Shown: in pieces, positions 11,465-21,083 of the stretch
Layout: each line of letters starts with the position of its first letter
How positions within the stretch are numbered: position 1 is the first letter of the stretch
Assembly: GCA_015680685.1 (NCBI GenBank)
Contig: MNCI01036132.1
Location: 915,219-979,218 of the forward strand
DNA: 64,000 nt
Source of the DNA: Gnetum montanum
Lineage: Eukaryota; Streptophyta; Gnetopsida; Gnetales; Gnetaceae
Direction: 5' to 3'
Position numbers and translations under genes: made by a program
Notes under the pieces: generated by a model
Seen by the model: only the letters and a program-made list of their open reading frames with translations
Databases searched by the model: none
Told to the model about the DNA's origin: nothing

Positions 11465-13009
11465 ACTATGGGGGTCTACAAAGATCCTCTTAACACAAAG
11501 GAGTCGCCCTATGTGATTAACACCATCCATGTCAGCAATGAATAAGACACCCCACGAAGGCCTTTTGTGCTTTGTGCACTTGCTAAAACTGTATCTACAC
11601 TAACACCTCCACGAGCTCCTTTTGCCGCACATACACCTCCTACACCACAAAAACCATTTGTCATCTGAGTACACCTAGTAGTTGCAACAACAAACATGCC
11701 ATCGCAAACTCGACCTACTCCATTTGTAATTCGGGTGCTGCAACACATCGATGTACAACCCCCAATAGTTCCCCCGCGACCCTCGCGAGAACGCCTCGCT
11801 AACCAACTAACCAGGAACGTTTGGCAAAAGAGCGTCATTGTCATGAGTTAGGACCACCAAAACCCACATCGTTGAATGTCATTCCTATGGTTCCAGTTGC
11901 TGATCAGCCCAACATGAGTCATAAAGACAAGAACTCTAGAGTATCCAGTGTCCCAAATCCAACAGCTGCAGCTAACAATGCAAAAACTCTTCCATGAGAA
12001 ATACAAATGTTTGGTCGAATGGATCAAGTCTCAACAGACAAAAATATTCCGAATAGTAAAGACTTGCCCAGTGCCCTAACCTAGGTTACACAGGCCTTAA
12101 AACAAAAAAAACACTTCCCTAAGTCTGTATGACCTAGTAATGACCTCCCAGGTACATAGGGAAGCTCTAGTACGTATGTTGACTTCAATCCCCATTAGTG
12201 AAGACCTTCCTGCAAATGAACCTTCCATTTATGCCGTATTGTCTCCGCATCAAGAATCAAGGCCCACATCTCTAGGATTCCACACCAATGATATTAAATG
12301 AGATGAAAAAATGGGGGAAGTCACTACCGCCCCTATGTTTATAACAATACAAGTTAACCAATTTAAGATACATAGGGTGCATGTCGATGATGGGGTAGCA
12401 ACCAATGTAATACCTTTTTTTGTCATCGAACGACTAGGCCTCGCGGAGCAAATACGGCCAACAACAACATCATTCTTGAAATCTTTCAGTGGTTCCCGTG
12501 TCATGGTAAAAGGCATTGTTACCTTGGACTTCATAGCAAGGGACCAGTTCCCCACATCAACCAAATTTGTAGTCATTGATGAGATGCTGGGTTTCAATCT
12601 GATTTTGGGACAGCCTTGGTTAGCTCAATTAAAAGCCGTATCATCACTAATCCACCAAGAAATTCACCTACCTTATGAGGGTGGTGAAATCGTAATACAC
12701 GGGGATGCGGCAACATCACTTACTTCCTCACACGTAGGAGCTAACCAAGAGTCAAAGGTTGAATTCTCTGAGCCTAAGCAAGACACAACTAGTGAAGCCC
12801 TAGACAATGGCCAGTCTCCAACCCGCAACCTTTCTAAAATAGAGGAAGCATTAGAAGATGTGGACATAGGAGCCATTCCTGCAGATGTCCCTTGGTCAGA
12901 ACTACCATTTGACATATCCAGCAAGGGGGATGGTAAGTACAAGATCATGCCTACACATCCCATCCTCCACAACAAATTACAAAAATTAGAGAAACAGATC
13001 AAAAACTAA
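11465..13009 (+). pseudogene. pro: gag-protease linker and aspartic protease of element 1
   Basis: The linker (11465-12310) has several stops but keeps a conserved stretch, LTSIPISEDLPANE near 12180, found almost unchanged in element 2. The protease is open from 12311 to the TAA at 13007. Retroviral-type aspartic proteases act as dimers and mature Gag-Pol. The active-site region reads VHVDDGVATNVIP, with D-D-G at 12386-12394 in place of the usual D-S/T-G. The second landmark, NLILGQPWLAQL, is at about 12595-12630, followed by HLPYEGGEIVIHGD. The same D-D-G occurs in element 2, so it looks inherited rather than a late mutation. Beyond it the frame holds an acidic spacer ending LEKQIKN before the stop. 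Confidence 0.85.
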
Positions 13010-13019
13010 GACGAATTAC

Positions 13020-13215
13020 CAAGCATCCAAAATGATGTTAAACTACCAAATGTCCGCAACGATGTTAAATTAGCCATGGTCAGAAATGGTTGGTTCCTTT
13101 TTTAAAATTCACCGAAGCAACTACAGTCTCCTCCTTTTCTTCATCAAAGATGCAATAGTCCATCATGACTTTAAACTAACATGTGTAGCCTAAAATGGCT
13201 TTAAACTAGAGCACA
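13020..13215. repeat. module-border repeats, protease side of the antisense gene (element 1)
   Basis: Degenerate copies of a motif around GATGTTAAACTACC and CATGACTTTAAACTAAC recur here at irregular spacing. The same motif forms nine units after integrase at 22350-22665, appears near 19455-19515 before RT, and in inverse orientation borders the same modules in element 2. Confidence 0.55.
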
Positions 13216-13547
13216 GTATACCACCAATTTACCGAAACTTTGCTACATCATTATCGTTCATATTTTGCAAGTTACAATGTTCGTTTTATTTTTGCCAGAC
13301 ATGATTCTGGTTTACATTCACGTTCGCAAATAAACTACAAAAAAAAAAGAAAACAAAATATATAAATATATGTAATGTGGAGTGTTAACATGGCAATAGG
13401 ATGATGACATATTACACCATGATCATGTTACATTTGTCTTCACATATCCCAAAAGCAACAAAACAAATCGAAAAACTAAAAGGCAAAGAAAAAGAGAAAA
13501 CAAACTAACAAAACCACTGAAAAGAATGATAAGACTAGCGAGCCAAA
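13216..13547. other. non-coding spacer 3' of the antisense gene
   Basis: AT-rich sequence with A-rich runs (about 13338-13370 and 13440-13520) just downstream of the antisense stop codon. It probably holds the antisense gene's 3' untranslated region. No defined poly(A) signal is claimed. Confidence 0.4.
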
Positions 13548-15136
13548 TTATGCACTAGCATTAGGAGGGGGCTGGTCCTCAAAATCTTCTACGGCATCAA
13601 CTCCCGTCCCACTGGGGCTAGCCTCACCATCATGTCCCTATGAAAAATAAAAAGAAAAATGAGAAAAACAAGAAAATATGTAAACACAGACAAAAAAATT
13701 AACAATGCAAAGTACTAAAAAGGGGGGGATGATCAAAAGCAATAAAATACTCACAGGTGAGGAAGACCTAAGATTAGCTTCCAGGCACCGTAGAATCTCT
13801 TCTTCAAGCACGCACGCCCAATCTTTCTCAAGTCCGAGGTCGATATTGGCCAAGGTTTTACCCTTGTCCACTGAAGACCAGGAGGGGCGCTCAAGAGAAA
13901 ACATACTTGTTGAAACTTCCTCAGAGGCAATGGTAATGGATCTCTCAAGAGACCCCTCCACTTCTGTACATTCGACAAACTTCTCATAGGAAGAGCGCAA
14001 GCCTAACCCCTCCACGAACATCTCCAACCGGCGACGTTCCACTAATTCCTCTTTCAACCATTTTTTGTATTGGTGCTTATGATCTTTATGATCCTAGCCC
14101 CATTTACGTACTTTGGATGTGAAAGATTTCTAGTCATGGCACTTCCTATTTAACAAATCCATCTAGGCCCTCTGTTCGGCCAGATCCCGAATCACCTGCA
14201 CCTTGTTATTCAAGCCTGCCCAATAACATGCATAGGTGATCTCGGACGTACGCCAGGTACTATCGCCTGCCAATCTAGTAGAGGAAAAATCATAACGGGC
14301 TTGCAAGTCATTCCTCTCCTCTATCACCTTCACCAAATTTTCCTTCGATGATTGAATTTCAAGCCATAACTGTTCAATTGAGCACCTGCAGGTCCAGAGA
14401 GACTTGGCATTAGGAACAACACAACCCGAAACCGCATCATAAATCCCTCTTGGGATTTGCTCAATATCTTTGGGTAATTCTAAGAGACCATCAATATGGG
14501 TAGCCTTGAAAGAACTCCATTGAAGCTTCGCACCTACAAGTACAAACATTACATATATAAGCCAACAAGAGACCTCCAATAGATGCAAAAGCACAATGAA
14601 CTCAGGTACTTAGTATAAAGTACACACCTAATTCAGGATGAGCCTATCTCAAACGAGCAACAACATTATTGACAATGCCAGTAACAAAGTCTACTTTATT
14701 AGGCATCTCATGCCACAACCTCAATGGATCGGTGAATGTTGAATCTATACGGGAAGGCATCTCAACTGGGGCCTCAAACCCCGACCCATCTACCTAAGAT
14801 CCATGTGCTTTGGGCACCTCATCATCCATGTCTGATGTTAAGAAGAGTCATGATAATCAAAACAATGTACAAAACTACGAAACAAAATGCAGATCAAACT
14901 AACAAGACTTACCAATGGGCCCCTTGCTGGTTAGCTCAGGCGGATCACCAAGGTGTAGAGACCCATCAAAGAAACCATCAAAAACACCTTTCTCCTTGCT
15001 TGAATGCTTCAGGGCATCTAAAGCCTCAGCAACTGTCACTTCCATGGTACCTGTTTCATCCTCTTACCGTAAAACAGGAATAGCCTCAACTGCTTCTTCT
15101 CTCGTTTCCTCCTCTTCATTACACACAGTGATGACC

Positions 15137-15223
15137 ATTTCAGGCTCATCCATTGGAGCTAATTCTTCCCTTTCCCTCTNATTTCAGGCTCATCCATTGG
15201 AGCTAATTCTTCCCTTTCCCTCT
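15137..15223. other. single N flanked by an exact 43-bp direct repeat (assembly join)
   Basis: Bases 15137-15179 are repeated exactly at 15181-15223, either side of the only N in the window (15180). This is what two overlapping contig ends placed side by side would give. It falls in exon 5 of the antisense gene and shifts its frame, so that frameshift is probably not biological. Confidence 0.85.
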
Positions 15224-15354
15224 CGGGGGTATCCTCTATTAGCACCAATAAATCTAAAGTTATCATGACATAATAGGTATACATATTTAAGTAAGCAAGT
15301 GAATTCAAAAAGCGATAAAAAAAACACTTAAAGTGAAAATAATAAAATACTTAC

Positions 15355-16403
15355 CCACTCTTGGCAAAGTGAATCGAATCTTCTTTACCCTTGGTGGCCT
15401 CACCTCCATAGTAGGATCTCTCGGATGCTCACCCCTTTTCACCTTAGCCTTGGCCTTCCCGACAGTCTCCTGGATCAAGCACTCAGCTCTCCTAACACTT
15501 GTGTGCATCTTGGGTGGATCCAACTCCAAGCTATCATGCGAATGATGGGAATGACTAGCTATGCCCCCTATTGTGATAGAGACTAACTCCTCGATGCCTT
15601 CAGGTGGATCTTGGGATCTAGTGGTGTTAAATAAGTGATAGATCCAGGGGCGAGACAACTGTGAACGATCCCTTAACACATAATGTTTATCTCCATAGAC
15701 CACTAAGAACTTAGCAAACCTATGGAGATAGCCCACAAAAAAGGCAAAGATGAAGTGGTACCTAGCATCAACATTGGAACGTAGACTAATGATCTCTCCA
15801 CAAAGACCTAATACAAGGAACTGCGTCCAATTGTAGCGCATACCAGTCTCTAAGATTGAGCGCATAACACGTACAAACTCCACCCCAAGACTTCTTGTTT
15901 AAGAAAGAGACTTAGCAAATGCTCGTGCTCTAAAGAGCAGGTACAGAAAGTTTACCTCCGTCAAGCAAGTATCGTCTTGCATGGCGAAGCCCTTAGGACC
16001 TCGTGGTACACCTAGCCAGTCTTCAAGTTCCTTGATCACACGGCCTTCTCTAGTTCCTCTGTCCACCACCACCTTAGCGCTATCTATTGGTACGCCGAAG
16101 AGATCGAAAAATAATTCAACGGTTAGGTGGAAAGACACCTTAACTCCCCGAACTTATGTAGTAAAACAGGAGTAATCATCGTTGAAAGAGTCAACGATGG
16201 AAACGATTTCGGTCACGGGAACATTGGAAGTCAAGGCAGAAAATAGGTCCATCAAGCCTATGCTGGTAAGGCGACTAATGATTTGTTCAGGTGCCTTCTT
16301 GTGCAGCCACCGTTGTGACTCCTTTATCTCTCTCCAAACTTCATACAGACAGTGGCCTCAGTGTGCTCGGATATGACAGTAACCTCATCAAGGGGAATAG
16401 TCA
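15355..16403 (-). pseudogene. exon 4 of the antisense gene: transposon-accessory-like domain
   Basis: The largest exon, about 350 codons. VTIPLDE begins it; a one-base shift follows near 16335. The segment with IVDSFNDDYSCFTT, VRGVKVSFHLTVELFFDLFG and VPIDSAKVV has the layout of the plant putative transposon protein family (L-V-R-E-F-Y, V-R-G-v-x-v-x-F, L-L-G-x-P). A second conserved block, FAFFVGYLHRFAKFLVV then LRDRSQLSRPWIYHLF, is matched in element 2 by FSFFIGYLERFLEFLMV and LQDPSQLSRCWIKHIY. TAA stops at about 16155 and 15900 sit where element 2 has other residues. Ends at a perfect GTAAGT donor. The family assignment is by pattern only. Confidence 0.55.
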
Positions 16404-16501
16404 CTATAGAAAATACACATGAGACATTGAGCAAAAATTAAGAACATGATAAGCAATGATGTAACAAAAATGAAAACCAAGCCTGGGACACAATCATTTA
16501 C

Positions 16502-17336
16502 CACTAGCAAATGGAGTAGGCACACTTGCTGTGGGATCAACCATTTGAGGAAAAACAGGCCCATCAGGAGACCAATCCCCATGTAGCCAGCTGCGAACTT
16601 GACAACATTCAAAGGCCCTAGAGAACTGCCTAGGATAATTGATGATAGCATCCTTGGTCTGGCCTAGCACCACAGCATGAAGAGTAGGGCTCATCATGAA
16701 TGCCTCCAAGGCAGTGTGTGCTATGGCAAGCCCACTATCATCCTCATGCAATCCGTGCTCTGAAAAATAGAGCTTGCAAAAGAAAAAGTATGCATACGTA
16801 AGCAATGATATAACACTAAAGGAACCAAAGTTAGTACAAGTATAAGAAGAGCATGCTTGTCTACTTTGTATATTGTTCCAGGTGGATTTTGGAATAGTGT
16901 ATCTATGCGACAAGCTAGAAAAAGTACGCTACTACTGTTGTAATGGCTGCAAGACGGCAATCCCCACACACGAGTCAAGGAGCGTGTAGATCTAGGACCT
17001 TCGGGAATGTCTCCCTCGACTATGTATAGCCCCTCATCTATGTCAACAACAAAAGCTAACACGCCTCGTGTTGAGTCGGGCAACATGGTCTCAACAATAT
17101 CACGAGTTAGCTACTCACTCAAATAAGACCATATGATAATGCTAAAATTCTACAAAATGAATGATAAAAATGCGCCAACATTCGGATGAAACCATATTAC
17201 ATGCACCCCGATCCGCATGTCATAACTAAGCATCTTCTGTTCCAAAGGGCCAAACCAAGATAGCACACCAACAAGTTCACCCACAAGGAGAAAAGGCTTA
17301 GGCCCCTTGCATACAGCCAAAACCTTAGGTAAGTAA
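16502..17336 (-). pseudogene. FCP1/NLI-interacting-factor-like HAD domain within the antisense gene (exons 2-3)
   Basis: The fold is recognisable piece by piece against plant FCP1-like proteins. KPFLLVGELVGVL stands where K-x-L-V-L-D-x-N-G-x-L carries the nucleophile. WFHPNVGAFLSFIL followed by FSIIIWS matches RPx-x-x-FLx-x-x-x-x-x-F-x-V-x-VWSS. CSHYNSSSVLFLACRIDTLF and QNPPGTIY match YN-x-SNTLLLDDSPYKAL-x-NP-x-x-T. Exon 3 matches the C-terminal helices of that domain. Family members are serine phosphatases acting on proteins such as RNA polymerase II, using D-x-D-x-T/V. Here the first aspartate is glutamate (G-E-L-V-G) and the D-D-S-P aspartates are gone, so it would be catalytically dead. 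Two TAG stops lie in exon 2. Confidence 0.65.
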
Positions 17337-18848
17337 CTTAAAATATATAAAACATATAAACTATAAAAAAAATAAATGAGAAAATAGACCTAACAAATAA
17401 CTAACATTCAACGCACACACAAGATCACCCCATGAGACAAGGACATCAATGTCTATTTGATGAATCTAACACTCGCTGGGGTACATTTAAAAATTCACTT
17501 TACAGTAAACCAACACATAAGTGCAAATGCAAAACATGTACATTCACTGTCTAGCCCAAGAAAGTAAAAACAAAAAGATACAAATAACTAGCAACACCAA
17601 ATGAATAATTTTCTTCCTTCTCAGTCACTCATGCGCCAGTTCTAGTAACTCACGCTGCAATGCATAATGCAGTAAAATGTGACTAGGGACATTCACAACG
17701 CAGCTCACGATGCAACCCACGAATGTGACTTACACTACTACTCATAACAAAACTCACGCTGGAGAGTAGCTCACGCTACGCACACCACAAAAATCACAGT
17801 TTCCTGGGTAACTCACGCCCAGGCAAAAATTGCCAAAAATTGCAGTTTCATGGGTAACTCACGCCCAAGCCAGAAAGGCACAAAAATTGCTATTCTCTTG
17901 GGTAACTCATGCCCAGGCAAAAATTGCCAAAAATTACAGTTTCATGGATAACTCGCACCCAGGCCAGAAAGGCACAAAAATCGCTATTCTCCTGGGTAAC
18001 TCATGCCCATTGTCAAAATCGCAATTCTCTTAGGTAGCTACGCCCATTGTCAAAATCACAATTCTCTTCGCTAGCTACACCCAAGCACAAAAATCGCTTT
18101 TCTTTGGGCGTCCATGCTCAGGACCTTAGCACCTGGCACCACGCCCTTGTCCTGCACTCTGGGACCCCTCACCCTGAGACGACCCTGTATCTAATTCACA
18201 CTGGGAATGGCCCTAATGGAAACAATGCACCCGAAAGAAATTTGGTAACTCTCGGCACGAACTAAAAACGTATTTTAGGATGATTTACTGGAAAATTCAT
18301 ATTTTCCTTTAGACGTAGCATGAGCTGCCTACTAGCCTTAGGGCTGTCCCACATTCTGATGTCGATTTACCCAAAATAACTAATGCATATACAAAAAAAA
18401 GGGAAGGGAAAACCATAGTTAGATGTCTAATTTGGGGTGAAGATTCTTTACCAGTCTCGATCACAATTCATGCCAAGGATTAACACACACCCCTGGGACT
18501 CATGCTAAGGCACATACGCTTTGCAATACAACTCACGCCCTCGTTACTCACACTAGGTACACCCTGGGTTGCTCATGCTAGGCATGCCCTGGGTTTGATC
18601 CTTACACTGCTAACCAATCCTTACACTGCCCATACTCAAGTCATCACATAGCAACCACAAAAATGGTAAAACTCAAAACCTCAGCAACGTCCCTGATGCT
18701 CGAAATGCACACGAAAAAATTGCAATACAAACCCTAGAATCCAGCAAAATTTTCACTTTGAAACAAAGCAAAAACAATGGTCCTAATGGCTCATGCTCTG
18801 CTTGCACTACAATAGAATGCCATGGACAAGAATGAAAGAAAAATGTAC
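17337..18848 (-). other. intron 1 of the antisense gene (element 1), rich in the element's word
   Basis: Bounded by CAG|GTACAT at the donor (18848) and TTTTAAG at the acceptor (17338). It carries the 47-bp tandem array and scattered CTCACGCT/CTCATGCC words, for example 17625-17775 and 18500-18595. No coding region recognised. Confidence 0.5.
17800..18112. repeat. tandem array of about seven 38-48 bp units
   Basis: Units begin GGGTAACTCACGCCCAGG or close variants at about 17806, 17852, 17900, 17945, 17994, 18031 and 18069. Alternate units are more alike, suggesting a higher-order period near 93. Every unit holds the word CTCACGCCC or CTCATGCCC. Confidence 0.75.
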
Positions 18849-18964
18849 CTGCGTAGAGTCCCCGTCCATGATGAAATCTTGGGTTTGGAAAGGCATTGAA
18901 GCAGTTGTTCACTCTCCTCTGCGAACGATAAGCTAGCTTGCTTCTTCCCCTTGTGTTGGCTCAT

Positions 18965-19364
18965 TTCTACTTTCCCCTTCATCATTGTTACTCACGCTCA
19001 TGCTACTCTGAACCGTGGTCATGCCACCCCACCCTGCGTTATTACTCATGCTGTCTGCCTTACCCTGTTGCCCACACCTTCACTTCCTATTGCCCCCGCT
19101 GCCAATCCCTCCAACGCATGCTACTTGCACTTCTTGTTGCTCACGCTGCACTGTATATTGACGCCACACTCTCTGGTCATGCCCACCACTCATGCACTAA
19201 CGCTTGCCAAAATAACTCATGTGTTTCACCTTTTAAATCCCTTCTATTTTTCCTACCCTTTTTTAAACCCACTGTCCAATGTACCTACTTTATTTTATGC
19301 TTATTCTATTTTTTTTTTCATCTTTATTTCTCATTCTTTGTGTTCTTTGGTTAATTTAGCCTAA
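18965..19364. promoter_or_regulatory. 5' region of the antisense gene with element words
   Basis: Directly upstream of the proposed antisense start codon. It has at least five CTCACGCT/CTCATGCT copies between 18985 and 19215 (for example TTACTCACGCTCATGCT near 18989 and GCTCACGCTGCAC near 19139). A TTTAAAA box on the minus strand near 19236 could be a TATA element. Promoter role is inferred from position. The open frames on the plus strand here (18938-19364) have no recognisable domain. Confidence 0.35.
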
Positions 19365-19454
19365 GCATCAAAATAAAACAACACAAAAAGACCAAAGATT
19401 CATGAAATCATAAAAACTCACAACATTATTTTTCACACAAAAAGTAAATACCAG

Positions 19455-19515
19455 TGGCCCGGTAAGGCCTAAAACTATCATGCGGTCCCGGTATGACATT
19501 AAACTACCCCTACAT
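19455..19515. repeat. module-border repeats before RT (element 1)
   Basis: Two degenerate copies, CCTAAAACTATCATGCGG and TATGACATTAAACTACCCC, of the motif also found after integrase and next to protease. They precede the RT frame by about 120 bases. Confidence 0.4.
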
Positions 19516-19628
19516 CCTATAATTTCATCAGAACATAAATTACATGAAGCTAGTTTACATTTAGTAACTTGTTCGTCAAGAAAACCTCGCTCACAGTGCT
19601 CCCAGTTTAAATTGGTAGGAATAAGCAT

Positions 19629-21083
19629 ATGGACAGCAAGAACCTCTTTTCAACGTTGTCTATCAATGGACCTCACGAGGCCATAAAAAGAGTGATTAAT
19701 CTAGAATCTTTAGATCTGGACTCATCTACTCAGGCTAATTTCATGGCATCCACTCAAGAAACATCAGACTACCCTGAGGGTATGATTAAAACTTTAGACT
19801 TAGAAGCCAACAACATCACTGAATATGCCCTTGTTGAAGTCCCCATCACTATGTCTAGTGGCAAAGTTAAAACATTAAAATTGAGTACTCTACTAAATCC
19901 GCAACTTGCCAATGACATTACACAAGCAATAACTAGCATGCAACCACCTAGGAACCTTACTGAACTACGCAGCCTGCAAGGTAGACTACAATTCATTAGA
20001 CATTTTATTGCAAAATTGATGGACAAGTTAAAACCCATGTAGCATTTACTGCAAAAGAATGTCCATTTTTAATGGACTCAACAGTGCCAAGAAGCATTTG
20101 AGAACATAAAAACAGAGTTGGTTCAACTACTGACAGTTCATCCCCCGCAAAGCAATAAACCTTGCCATGTCTGATTCATCTATTGCATCCATGCTTTGCC
20201 AAAAATGAGAAGATGAAGCCGAGATCCCCATTTACTATTTAAGCCATGCCTTAATTGCCTACAAACATCGATACAATGACATGGAGAGATCATGCCTTGC
20301 CCTTGTCTTTTCCTTGAAAATGTGGTGGCATTACCTCTTCCTTGTCTTGTCAATATCATTTGCAAAGACAACGTGCTTCGAGCTATCACCAACAACATCT
20401 ATGAATCAAGTAGGATAGCTAGATGGAAGGCGATGATTGCAGAGTTTGACCTACACTATGTTGCTCAATCCTCCACTAAGGGTCAAGCAATAGCCAATTA
20501 GTTGACCACATCACCAACACAAGATCAAGCAAAAATCAACCCCAAATTCCCTGATGAGGATATTAACAACATAGACACAATGCCTGATAATTACAATGCA
20601 ATCTTGTACTTTGATGGAGCATGCACCTCGCAAGGAGGAAGTGTTGCAGCTGTCATAACGTATCCTTCTAGAGAAATTTGCCCTTTTGCCTATTGACTAA
20701 ACTTCCCTTGTACCAACAACATGGCAGAGTACGAAGGTCTTCTTAGAGGTCTTATAGTAGCACTAACTTCGGGAATCACACGTCTTGTAGTTCTAGGTGA
20801 CTCACAGTTAGTAATCAATCAAGTCACAGAGATCTACGCATACAAAGCTTCTCATTTGCAACCATACTATGACCTGACTAAATACTTAATAAAACAATTG
20901 ATCAACGTAGATGTGCAACATATTCCTAGGAATGAAAATACCATTGCCGATGCACTTGCTACACTAGCCTTGAACATGACACCTGAGATGTTCCATGCGT
21001 TGCCTAGTTCTATAACAAATTATGTCAAACCTATGACTAACGCTCTCAATGAAATACCCATAGAGTCCGTCAGCACTACATAA
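19629..21083 (+). pseudogene. pol: reverse transcriptase remnant with two RNase H domains (element 1)
   Basis: The N-terminal spacer (19629-19915) aligns with the start of the element 2 RT frame. The sequence then jumps straight to the RT thumb, PRNLTELRSLQGRLQFIRHF at 19943-20002. The fingers and palm, including the Y-x-D-D site, are missing, a loss of roughly 190 codons compared with element 2. The connection and first RNase H follow, decayed, at 20050-20510 (CKDNVLRAITNNIYESSRIA). A second RNase H at 20590-20970 is better preserved: LYFDGACTSQGG, NNMAEYEGLLRGL, VLGDSQLVINQVT and HIPRNENTIADALATLA supply the D-E-D-D residues. RNase H removes the RNA strand during replication. Tandem RNase H domains place the element in the Tat lineage. 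Confidence 0.85.

Larger units (their letters stand above)
13548..18964 (-). pseudogene. antisense eight-exon gene of element 1: FCP1-like fold plus transposon-protein-like segment
   Basis: Reads against the element. Proposed exons, in minus-strand order: 18964-18849, 17336-16865, 16772-16502, 16403-15355, 15235-14913, 14831-14628, 14533-13755, 13637-13548. All introns have GT..AG ends; donors at 15354, 14912 and 13754 read GTAAGT, GTAAGT and GTGAGT. Exon phases join in frame. Predicted product is about 1,080 residues: basic start (MSQHKGKKQ); FCP1/NLI-interacting-factor-like fold (exons 2-3); accessory domain with VRGVKVSFHLTVELFFDLFG (exon 4); acidic exon 5; coiled-coil-like exon 7; tail ending EDFEDQPPPNASA. 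Broken by about ten stops, mostly TAG, and a one-base shift near 16335. The same gene, similarly spliced and in the same orientation relative to the element, lies in element 2, so it belongs to the family rather than being a chance insertion. Function unknown. Confidence 0.75.

Noticed and set aside
13548-18964. The antisense region as an unrelated host gene that happened to insert into element 1
   Set aside because: Element 2 carries a homologous gene at the same position and relative orientation with matching exon order, so it is a component of the family.
18938-19364. Two plus-strand frames of about 137 codons
   Set aside because: They overlap the word-rich 5' region of the antisense gene, contain no domain and have no counterpart in element 2.
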